Assembly: GCA_005778115.1 (NCBI GenBank)
Contig: SXKJ01000059.1
Span: 1 to 42,005, forward strand
DNA: 42,005 nt
Source: Planctomyces sp.
GTDB lineage: Bacteria; Planctomycetota; Planctomycetia; Planctomycetales; Planctomycetaceae
Direction: 5' to 3'
Shown here: positions 35,791 to 42,005 of the stretch, piece by piece
Layout: every line of letters begins with the position of its first letter
Numbering within the stretch: the first letter of the stretch is position 1
The notes under the pieces: generated by a model
Databases searched by the model: none
Seen by the model: only the letters and a program-made list of their open reading frames with translations
Told to the model about the DNA's origin: nothing
Translations under genes and position numbers: made by a program

Positions 35791-36828
35791 ATGTCTCCCA
35801 CGTCAGAAGCATTGCCGATCTTTCTGACGAGCCTGCAATCGGGCCTGCGACGTTGCGAGGCGATCGGGAGGAGTCTGTTGGTGGCAGTCTCCGGCGGAGC
35901 AGACAGCGTTGCCCTGCTGCGGGGGTTGTTGCATCTTCAACCGGCAATGAACCTGACTCTGCGAGCGGCTCACCTGAATCATCAACTGCGCGGGTCAGAA
36001 GCCGACGCCGACGCCGCTTGGGTGCGGGGCCTCTGTGAGCGTTTCAACGTCCCCTGCGACATCGAAACCGTTCCGGTTCAAGCATTGGCCGAACAAACCC
36101 GACGCGGCCTTGAAGAGACCGCTCGCGACGTCCGCTATGACTTCTTGCGCTCGACAGCCGCACGGCATCGCTCCGACGTCGTCGCTACCGCGCACACCGC
36201 AGACGATCAGGCCGAGACCGTGCTGCATCACATCCTGCGCGGCACCGGACTGACCGGCCTGCGAGGCATGGAATGGTCGCGAACCCTGGACGACGCGGCC
36301 CCGCCAAATGCGACTCTGCATCTGATTCGCCCGATGCTGGCCACTTGGCGAACCGACATCGAACAGTACCTCGGCGAGCTCAGCCAAGACTTCCGGCAGG
36401 ACGAGACCAATCAGGACGTCTCGCTGACTCGTAATCGTCTGCGTCACGAACTGCTGCCGCATCTGGAGCGAGACTTCAATCCACGAGTCCGCGAACATCT
36501 CTGTCAGTTGGCAGAACAAGCCGCTGATCACGATGCAGTGCAGCGCATCGCCGCCGACTCGCTGTTGCAGTCCGCGTTGCTCGATCGGTCAGAAAACCTT
36601 GTGCGACTCCGCTGCGATGAGTTGTCGAAGTCCGCCCGCCCGCTCGTCCGTGAGGTTTTCGTCCGCCTGTGGCAACAGCAACAGTGGCTGCGACTCGCGA
36701 TGACCTATTCTCACTGGGACCGCCTGGCCGATCTGGTCCACTCGAATCCACCAGCTGCGATCCATCTCCCCGGAAAGATTCTCGCCAGCCGCCGAGCCAA
36801 CATGCTGGTGCTAGAACGCCAGAAATAA
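35791..36828 (+). CDS. tilS: tRNA(Ile)-lysidine synthetase TilS
   Basis: A 345-residue N-type ATP pyrophosphatase. The PP-loop SGGADS is at residues 34-39, with AAHLNHQLRG and TAHTADDQAETVL further on, the typical TilS adenylation motifs. TilS converts cytidine 34 of the AUA-reading tRNA-Ile to lysidine, changing both its codon and charging. The C-terminal substrate-binding part is present but short. ATG 35791 was chosen; the ORF-track TTG at 35755 has no support. tRNA-Leu lies downstream. Confidence 0.92.
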   Translation: MSPTSEALPIFLTSLQSGLRRCEAIGRSLLVAVSGGADSVALLRGLLHLQPAMNLTLRAAHLNHQLRGSEADADAAWVRGLCERFNVPCDIETVPVQALAEQTRRGLEETARDVRYDFLRSTAARHRSDVVATAHTADDQAETVLHHILRGTGLTGLRGMEWSRTLDDAAPPNATLHLIRPMLATWRTDIEQYLGELSQDFRQDETNQDVSLTRNRLRHELLPHLERDFNPRVREHLCQLAEQAADHDAVQRIAADSLLQSALLDRSENLVRLRCDELSKSARPLVREVFVRLWQQQQWLRLAMTYSHWDRLADLVHSNPPAAIHLPGKILASRRANMLVLERQK

Positions 36829-36889
36829 TCCCCTCAGCAGCGTGATGGCAGCGCTCGCAAACGACCGTTAGCATTCGCCTCGCTTTTCT

Positions 36890-36975
36890 GGCCGAATGGC
36901 GAAATAGGCAGACGCACAGGACTTAAAATCCTGGGTCCCGAAAGGGGCGTGCGGGTTCGATTCCCGCTTCGGCTA
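36890..36975 (+). tRNA. tRNA-Leu, anticodon UAA
   Basis: Cloverleaf read by eye: acceptor GGCCGAA pairs with TTCGGCT (one G-U), D-stem GCG/CGC, anticodon stem CAGGA/TCCTG with loop CTTAAAA giving anticodon TAA, a long type II variable arm (GGTCCCGAAAGGGGC region) and T-arm GCGGGTTCGATTCCCGC. Discriminator is A; CCA is not encoded, so it must be added. The large variable arm agrees with leucine identity. Confidence 0.95.
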
Positions 36976-37021
36976 TTGCGCAGAGTGCATCGTCTCAAAA
37001 CAAGCGGCAGAGGTTGGCAAA

Positions 37022-37765
37022 TCAAGGACCATCGTTGCCGAGTGCCGTCGATTTGAGGATCCGGCGTGTCAGATCGGTCAAGCGGATTTGCTGTCGGCCG
37101 TTCGCATCGAAGTTGCTTGGGGCGAGCCACGCTTGAAAGGTTTCCCGTAGAGCTGGCCACTCGGCGTCGATGGCGGCGTACCAGGCGGTGTCGCGGTTGC
37201 GGTTTTTGTAGACCGTTGCCTGCCGGAAAATTCCCTCAAACGACAGGCCCAATCGTTGAGCGGCGGCTCGCGAGGGTGCGTTGAGTGCGTCACATTTCCA
37301 TTCGTAGCGGCGGTAGCCCAACTCGAACGCGTGCTGCATCATTAAGAACATCGCTTCGGTCGCGGCGGGGCGGCGCTGCAAGCGCGGGGAATAGTGAATG
37401 TGCCCGACCTCGATAGAACCGCTGGCCGGTGCGATACGGAGATAGCTGGCAACCCCGGCTGGCTGACCATCGGCCAAGTCGATGATCGCGAAGAACAGCG
37501 GATCGTCACCAAGACAGGAATCAGTCATCCACTCGCGATAGCTGGCCAGAGTTGGAAACGGGCCATAGGCCATGTAGGTCCAACTGCGTCCATCTTTGTC
37601 GGCCGAATTCGCTGCGAACAATGCTGCGGCATGACGGTCGGGATCAAGCGGTTCCAGCCGGCAGAAATTTCCCCCCATTGGTTCGCGGGACGGAAGGGGC
37701 GGCGGCATCCAATTCACTAACGGGACACCGATCGGCTGGCCAAGTCCGTTGAGTAATAGGTCCAT
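37022..37765 (-). CDS. GNAT-family N-acetyltransferase (RimJ/RimL-like)
   Basis: A 247-residue acetyltransferase. An N-terminal segment of about 30 residues precedes RLEPLDPDRHAAALF. The acetyl-CoA-binding region fits RLQRRPAATEAMFLMMQ and the C-terminal CDALNAPSRAAAQRLGLSFEGIFR is the classic RimJ/RimL-type ending. Likely acetylates an amino group of a protein or small molecule; target unknown. It is five bases downstream of the sulfatase on the same strand, so it is probably in that operon. No signal peptide, thus cytoplasmic while its neighbour is exported. Confidence 0.88.
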   Translation of the reverse strand: MDLLLNGLGQPIGVPLVNWMPPPLPSREPMGGNFCRLEPLDPDRHAAALFAANSADKDGRSWTYMAYGPFPTLASYREWMTDSCLGDDPLFFAIIDLADGQPAGVASYLRIAPASGSIEVGHIHYSPRLQRRPAATEAMFLMMQHAFELGYRRYEWKCDALNAPSRAAAQRLGLSFEGIFRQATVYKNRNRDTAWYAAIDAEWPALRETFQAWLAPSNFDANGRQQIRLTDLTRRILKSTALGNDGP

Positions 37766-37770
37766 GTCGC

Positions 37771-39594
37771 TTACCTCTGAGGGATCAATCGAGCTTGCCG
37801 CAGATCCATGACGGCCACTCCCGGCTTCTTGATCGCTTTGATTCGGACTTCGTAACGGCCGGGTTGCTCAAGTGTGACTTCGCCAAGCATTCGCGGGACG
37901 AAGTTCTGGAAGCCGCCGGTTTCTTGAACGGTGTATGAGAGTGTTGGCAGTTCGACCGCTGATCCGACTGCTGCGAATTCAAATCGGACGTCACTGCCAC
38001 CGCTGCCGTTGCCGCAGCCGATGAGCGCTTCGAAATGGAATGTCCCGGGCTGCTTGACCGTGAATTCTATGCGAGCCCAGTCCTCAACGCGGACCCAGAA
38101 GCCGAGCGTGTTTTTATGCGGCATCGGCTCGTAGCGGAGCATCACGCCTCGAACATCAGCCGTGCGTGCCGGGAGCAGAATCTCACCGTTGCCGGCTTGT
38201 GGGTTTGGGGTGTAATCGGGATTCGGAGTCGGCAGGAGCGCGCCGACAGACTTCCGCCATGCCGCGAGCTTCTCAGATAACTCGCGAACGCGATCCGGTT
38301 CTTGCTCGGCGAGGTTGCGGGATTCGCTGACGTCTTTGGCGACGTGAAACAATTCGCGGCGGCCCTCTTCGTAGAACTCGATCAGCTTCCATTCGCCTGA
38401 TCGCACGGCAGCGCCGGGCTTGCCCCCTTGATTCGCGTAGTGCGGGTAGTGCCAGAACAAGGAGTCGCGTTTGATTGAGTCCGACTGCTTGAGCAGTGGG
38501 ATCAGGCTGACTCCGTCGAGGCCGGGAGTTTCTTTCTGTTCGATGCCGCAGACGTTGCGCAGTGTTGGCAGCAGGTCGATGCCGCAGACGGGGACGTCGC
38601 TCGTGCTGTTGGGCTTTACGTTGCCCGGCCACTTCACCAGCAACGGCGTACGAATGCCTCCTTCGTAGAGCCAGCCTTTCCCCTCGCGCAGCGGAGCGTT
38701 TGAGGTTGCGGGGGTGTTCGGTCCTTCGGTCGTCGCCAGTCCTCCGTTGTCCGAGGTGAAGAGCACGATCGTGTGATCCGAGAGCTTGAGTTCATCCAGC
38801 TTCGCCACGATTCGGCCGACCGACTCATCAAGGCTTTCGAGCATCGCGGCATAAATCGGATTGTTCTGCTGACCTTTGAATGTCTCAGCGGCTGGATACT
38901 TTTTGACGACGTCCTCTTTCGCCTTCAGTGGCGTGTGCGGCGTGAAGTGTGGCAGATACAGAAAGAACGGCCGCTCGCGATTCGCGGTAATGAATTTCTC
39001 AGCTTCGGTTGTCAGCCGGTCGGGGAGGTACTCGCCATCGGGTGCATCGCTCAGGCCGAGCATTGCCTTGCCGTTTGGTTTGCTGAAGGGAGCGAAATAA
39101 CTTTGTGGAGATCCGGCCGCGTCTCCCGCGATGTTTAGATCGAAGCCCTGCTTGGTCGGCTCGAAGCCTTCACCGCCGAGATGCCATTTGCCGATGCTCG
39201 CGCAGACATAACCGGCGGGCTTGAGCAGATCGGCGATGGTCATCTCTTCGAGTGGCAGATGATTTCGCAATGTCGGCCGATTGAGCTTTTGGTCCGGTCG
39301 ATCGGGCCGGCCGGGGAGCCAGTCGGTCAATTGAAATCGCTGCGGGTATTTTCCGGTCATGATCGCCGCTCGCGACGGCGAGCAGACTGGGCACGCCGAA
39401 TACGACTGCGTGAACCGCATCCCCTCGGCCGCGAGCTTGTCCAGATGCGGAGTCCGATGAAACTTGCTGCCGTAGCACCCCAGATCCATCGCACCCAGAT
39501 CGTCCGCGACGATCAGCACGACGTTGGGCGGTTGCTCGGCGGAAAAGGCGGAGGACGTGGCGAGCCAAAGGATCAAGGCGACGAATCGGTGCAT
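37771..39594 (-). CDS. Arylsulfatase family protein, exported
   Basis: A 607-residue sulfatase. After a signal peptide (MHRFVALILWLATSSAFSA) comes the metal-binding DD at 31-32 (IVADDLGAM) and the CSPSR motif starting at Cys71, the site converted to formylglycine by FGE/anaerobic SME. The catalytic domain runs to about residue 450. A further 130 residues (up to IPQR) resemble a beta-sandwich attached to some planctomycete sulfatases, perhaps binding carbohydrate. It cleaves sulfate esters from glycans outside the cell membrane; the exact glycan cannot be told. No maturation enzyme is in the window. Confidence 0.92.
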   Translation of the reverse strand: MHRFVALILWLATSSAFSAEQPPNVVLIVADDLGAMDLGCYGSKFHRTPHLDKLAAEGMRFTQSYSACPVCSPSRAAIMTGKYPQRFQLTDWLPGRPDRPDQKLNRPTLRNHLPLEEMTIADLLKPAGYVCASIGKWHLGGEGFEPTKQGFDLNIAGDAAGSPQSYFAPFSKPNGKAMLGLSDAPDGEYLPDRLTTEAEKFITANRERPFFLYLPHFTPHTPLKAKEDVVKKYPAAETFKGQQNNPIYAAMLESLDESVGRIVAKLDELKLSDHTIVLFTSDNGGLATTEGPNTPATSNAPLREGKGWLYEGGIRTPLLVKWPGNVKPNSTSDVPVCGIDLLPTLRNVCGIEQKETPGLDGVSLIPLLKQSDSIKRDSLFWHYPHYANQGGKPGAAVRSGEWKLIEFYEEGRRELFHVAKDVSESRNLAEQEPDRVRELSEKLAAWRKSVGALLPTPNPDYTPNPQAGNGEILLPARTADVRGVMLRYEPMPHKNTLGFWVRVEDWARIEFTVKQPGTFHFEALIGCGNGSGGSDVRFEFAAVGSAVELPTLSYTVQETGGFQNFVPRMLGEVTLEQPGRYEVRIKAIKKPGVAVMDLRQARLIPQR

Positions 39595-39604
39595 GAGTCA
39601 CTCC

Positions 39605-39669
39605 GTAGGTTGGGCACTCTTGCCCGACCTTTTTGAGCGCAAATGGACGGGCAAGAGTGCCCATCCTAC
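39605..39669. repeat. Inverted repeat with GTAGGTTGGGCACTCTTGCC arms
   Basis: Arms 39605-39629 and 39645-39669 match at 23 of 25 bases. It sits between the divergent sulfatase and lipA starts, so both transcripts could start inside or cross it. A related unit is coded inside the RbfA-like gene at 31636. Confidence 0.85.
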
Positions 39670-39714
39670 TCGCGAGCGTTGACACCGCCAGCACACCCGA
39701 CTTCCAATCCGTCC

Positions 39715-40623
39715 ATGATTGCTCTCGAAATCCTGCCTGCCGAACCAATATCCGTCCCTCCGGTCATCGCCAAGCGACGTTTGCCGAGTTGGCTCAAGCG
39801 TCCGATGCCGCAGCCTGGCATGGCCTATACCAGCAACGTCATCTCGGACCTGCGGCTGGAAACTGTTTGCGAGAGCGCGAAGTGCCCGAATCGCACTGAG
39901 TGTTGGTCGAAGCAGACGGCGACGTTCATGATCCTCGGCAATGTCTGCACGCGGCCGTGTGGGTTTTGCTCGGTGCCAAAAGGGAAGACCGAGACGCTGC
40001 AAGCGGATGAACCGGCTCGCGTGGCGGAAGCGGCCGAGCGGCTCGGTTTGAAATACGTCGTCATCACGTCGGTGACTCGCGACGACCTGCTCGACGGCGG
40101 GGCCGAGCACTTTTACGAATGCGTGCTCGCCGTGCGTGAACGAACCGGGGCGAAAGTCGAAGTGCTAACGCCAGACTTTCTCGGTCGCCGAGCGGCGATT
40201 TCTCGCGTGATCGAATCGCGGCCGGATGTGTTCAATCACAACACCGAGACCGTGCCGCGTCTCTATCACCGAGTGCGCCGCAATGCGGAGTATCAACGGA
40301 CGCTCGATCTGCTCAAGCAAGTCAAAGATGAGGCTCCCGACATGCCGACCAAGAGCGGCTTGATGCTGGGGCTCGGCGAGACACTCGACGAATTGCTCGA
40401 CGTGTTTGCCGACTTGCGGGCGGTTGGCTGCGACATGCTGACGCTGGGACAATACCTGCAACCGACTCCCGATCATTTGCCGGTCGAACGTTTCGTCCCT
40501 CCGGAAGAGTTCGATGAGATTGGTGTGTTGGCCAAGCGACTGGGCTTCGGAATGGTCGCCAGCGGACCGTTCGTGAGGTCGAGCTATCATGCCGGCGAGA
40601 TGGCGGCGGAGATCGTGGCATGA
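39715..40623 (+). CDS. lipA: Lipoyl synthase LipA
   Basis: A 302-residue radical-SAM enzyme that inserts two sulfurs into octanoyl chains on lipoyl domains. The auxiliary cluster motif CESAKCPNRTEC is at residue 52 onwards, the radical-SAM motif CTRPCGFC at 78-85, and the C-terminal cluster ligand serine in RSSYH is present. ATG 39715 gives the normal length; the ORF-track start at 39643 is inside the hairpin repeat. Its stop overlaps the start of the next gene in ATGA. LipB is not in the window. Confidence 0.95.
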   Translation: MIALEILPAEPISVPPVIAKRRLPSWLKRPMPQPGMAYTSNVISDLRLETVCESAKCPNRTECWSKQTATFMILGNVCTRPCGFCSVPKGKTETLQADEPARVAEAAERLGLKYVVITSVTRDDLLDGGAEHFYECVLAVRERTGAKVEVLTPDFLGRRAAISRVIESRPDVFNHNTETVPRLYHRVRRNAEYQRTLDLLKQVKDEAPDMPTKSGLMLGLGETLDELLDVFADLRAVGCDMLTLGQYLQPTPDHLPVERFVPPEEFDEIGVLAKRLGFGMVASGPFVRSSYHAGEMAAEIVA

Positions 40624-40871
40624 CGCCTGATTCATCGAACTGGCATCCGATCGCGCTTCCCGATCTCGGCGCGAACGACCAGCCGATCCGCGTCAGCACC
40701 TGGCTGACCCAGATCGGTGAAGAAGTGGTCGCCGGGGAAGCGATCGTCGAAGTGTTGCTCAAAGGGATCACGTTTGATGTCGCGGCTCCGGTGAGCGGAC
40801 AGTTGCGGCGGATCGACCGTTTCGAGAACGATGTGGTTGTGGCGGGCGACGTGTTGGGGTGGCTCGAATGA
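40620..40871 (+). CDS. Stand-alone lipoyl-like domain protein
   Basis: An 83-residue single-domain protein with the lipoyl/biotinyl fold: IALPDLGANDQPIRVSTWL, GEEVVAGEAIVEVLL, then the hairpin and APVSGQLRRI, VVVAGDVLGWLE. In true lipoyl domains the hairpin reads DKA with the modified lysine; here the matching region is LLKGITFDVAAP, so the only lysine (Lys48) is one position earlier than the canonical lysine, where glycine stands. It overlaps lipA by ATGA and holB by ATGA, so all three are translationally coupled. Whether it becomes lipoylated is open. Confidence 0.85.
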   Translation: MTPDSSNWHPIALPDLGANDQPIRVSTWLTQIGEEVVAGEAIVEVLLKGITFDVAAPVSGQLRRIDRFENDVVVAGDVLGWLE

Positions 40872-41932
40872 TTTGGGATTCAATTCGCGGACATGGCGAG
40901 CGAGTGGAGTGGTTTCGGCGGACGATTCGCCGAGGCCGGCTGTCACACGCTTACGTTTTCGCCGGGCCTGGCGGCATTGGCAAGCGGATGTTTGCGCGGA
41001 CGCTGGCGCAGTGCATGTTCTGTCAGCGGCACTCGAATGAAGAATTGCTGGCCTGTGGCGAGTGCTCTGGCTGCAAACAAATCGCTCGGCGATCACATCC
41101 AGATTTGCACGAAATTGGACGCGAGTCGGCGAAGTCGTCCTTGGTTAGAATCGACCAGATCTGCGGTGATTCGGATCATCGCGGAAAGGCTGGCCTTTGC
41201 TTTGATATGTCTCGATTACCGATGGTCGCTGATCGCAAGATTGCCATTATCGACTATGCGGAAGACATGAACGGATCTGCGGCCAATTCTTTTTTGAAGA
41301 CGCTCGAAGAGCCACAGGCTCGAGCATTGCTCATCCTCATTGCAAGTAACCCTGAAGAGCTACAGCCTACGATTCGGTCTCGTTGCCAAACAATTTGGTT
41401 TGAACCGTTGTCGTCACACGACATCGCCGAGTTGCTCGTACAGCAAGAGTTGGTTGTTGATCCGACCGAGGCCGCTGCGTTAGCCGAACTCAGCGGAGGT
41501 AGCTTGGAGGTCGCGACTCAACTCATCGATCCTGCGCTGCGCGAACTACGCGACACGCTGTACCAGCAGCTTGCTGGCGAGTTCGATTCGATCGTACTGG
41601 CTGAGAAGTTGAACTCAGGAATCGAAGCGATTGGTGGCGACGCGGGCACGCAACGGCGAAACGTTTTGTGGCTGATCCGTTTTGGTTTGGAATTCTTCCG
41701 CACCGCCACGCTGCACTTGTCGGATCGGCCGGAAGGGGCGGTGATTCCGGCGGCGGTGGCGTTTGCTCGGCGGTTTGATACCCGATCGCCGGAGGACTTC
41801 GAGTTTGTGATGAGCCTCTTCGAACGCATGGCCGAAACGGAGCATCACATTGAATCGAACGTCTCGGTCCCGCGTTGCGTGGAGGTGCTCTGCGAGGATC
41901 TGGGTCATAAGCTGCGACCGGCTCGGCGGTGA
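40868..41932 (+). CDS. holB: DNA polymerase III subunit delta prime (HolB-like)
   Basis: A 354-residue clamp-loader subunit of the AAA+ type. Phosphate loop GPGGIGKRM (33-41) has arginine in place of the Ser/Thr of an active Walker A; the zinc-binding cysteines (C49, C52, C63, C66, C69 region) and SRC sensor (RSRCQTIWFEP) are typical. It helps load the beta clamp in replication. The start overlaps the preceding lipoyl-like gene in ATGA. A C-terminal delta'-type region after about residue 210 is less conserved. Confidence 0.88.
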   Translation: MIWDSIRGHGERVEWFRRTIRRGRLSHAYVFAGPGGIGKRMFARTLAQCMFCQRHSNEELLACGECSGCKQIARRSHPDLHEIGRESAKSSLVRIDQICGDSDHRGKAGLCFDMSRLPMVADRKIAIIDYAEDMNGSAANSFLKTLEEPQARALLILIASNPEELQPTIRSRCQTIWFEPLSSHDIAELLVQQELVVDPTEAAALAELSGGSLEVATQLIDPALRELRDTLYQQLAGEFDSIVLAEKLNSGIEAIGGDAGTQRRNVLWLIRFGLEFFRTATLHLSDRPEGAVIPAAVAFARRFDTRSPEDFEFVMSLFERMAETEHHIESNVSVPRCVEVLCEDLGHKLRPARR

Positions 41933-41948
41933 TTGCTGACCCCGTGGG

Positions 41949-42005
41949 GTGGGTCGAGTCATCGAGACCCACCAGCACGCCGAAATCGTGGTGGGTCTCG
42001 ATGAC
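41949..42005. repeat. Repeat family C, copy 2, cut by window end
   Basis: GGTGGGTCGAGTCATCGAGA and CCCACCA form the left half; from 41989 the sequence TGGTGGGTCTCGATGAC is its reverse complement, and the window ends there. It lies after holB. Copy 1 is at 25443-25471. Confidence 0.82.

Noticed and set aside
1-42005. CRISPR array, insertion sequence or prophage
   Set aside because: No regularly spaced direct repeats, no transposase or integrase, no phage structural genes seen.

Overview
The window is from a planctomycete-type bacterium. The call rests on gene content: a DUF1549/DUF1553 cytochrome-like protein followed by a DUF1501 Tat-exported partner, a DUF1080 secreted hydrolase, a formylglycine sulfatase, an MJ0042-type zinc-ribbon/WD40 membrane protein, a Cache-sensor Ser/Thr kinase, Tat-targeted TIM-barrel isomerase and sugar-binding proteins, and many long hairpin repeats between genes. 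GC content is high. I do not assign a genus. The window carries normal chromosomal genes; no phage, IS element or CRISPR array was seen.

Layout. 1-6 kb: 3' part of a polysaccharide deacetylase, a thioredoxin-fold protein, mcsB (minus) divergent from a ROK sugar kinase, and a zinc-ribbon/WD40 protein broken by one frameshift. 6-12.3 kb: DUF1549/1553 and DUF1501 pair, a GDSL hydrolase, a DUF1080 hydrolase. 12.3-16 kb: glnD (minus) and two small proteins, the second resembling Imm35/YrhB immunity proteins. 16-21.8 kb: a tripartite MacAB-TolC-like efflux set split into two divergent arms (permease + adaptor, minus; ATPase + TolC, plus). 22-28.1 kb: orphan sugar-binding lipoprotein, a Cache-sensor Ser/Thr kinase, a frameshifted secreted protein and a PP2C phosphatase. 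28.2-30.7 kb: TIM-barrel isomerase and class III aminotransferase. 30.7-33 kb: a decayed-looking stretch with an RtcB-like gene lacking its N-terminal metal site, a coupled RbfA-like gene with a frameshifted start, a 14-codon mini-ORF with a very strong ribosome binding site, and a RelBE-type toxin-antitoxin pair whose toxin is frameshifted. 33-42 kb: ftsK (minus), tilS, tRNA-Leu(UAA), a GNAT acetyltransferase and sulfatase (minus), and a tight lipA - lipoyl-like - holB operon.

Two themes go beyond the gene list. First, many intergenic gaps hold a long, near-perfect inverted repeat. Several families can be told apart; four recur in the window, and one related unit is read as the C-terminus of the RbfA-like gene. 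Second, four genes need exactly one inserted or removed base to read through, and the rtcB-like gene has an internal deletion. Either the assembly carries indel errors or this chromosome is shedding genes; raw reads would decide.

The best candidates for something undescribed are the RbfA-like/RtcB-like coupled pair with its strong-SD mini-ORF, and the stand-alone lipoyl-like protein locked by ATGA overlaps between lipoyl synthase and the DNA polymerase III delta' subunit. I could not run any search; family names come from motifs read by eye.
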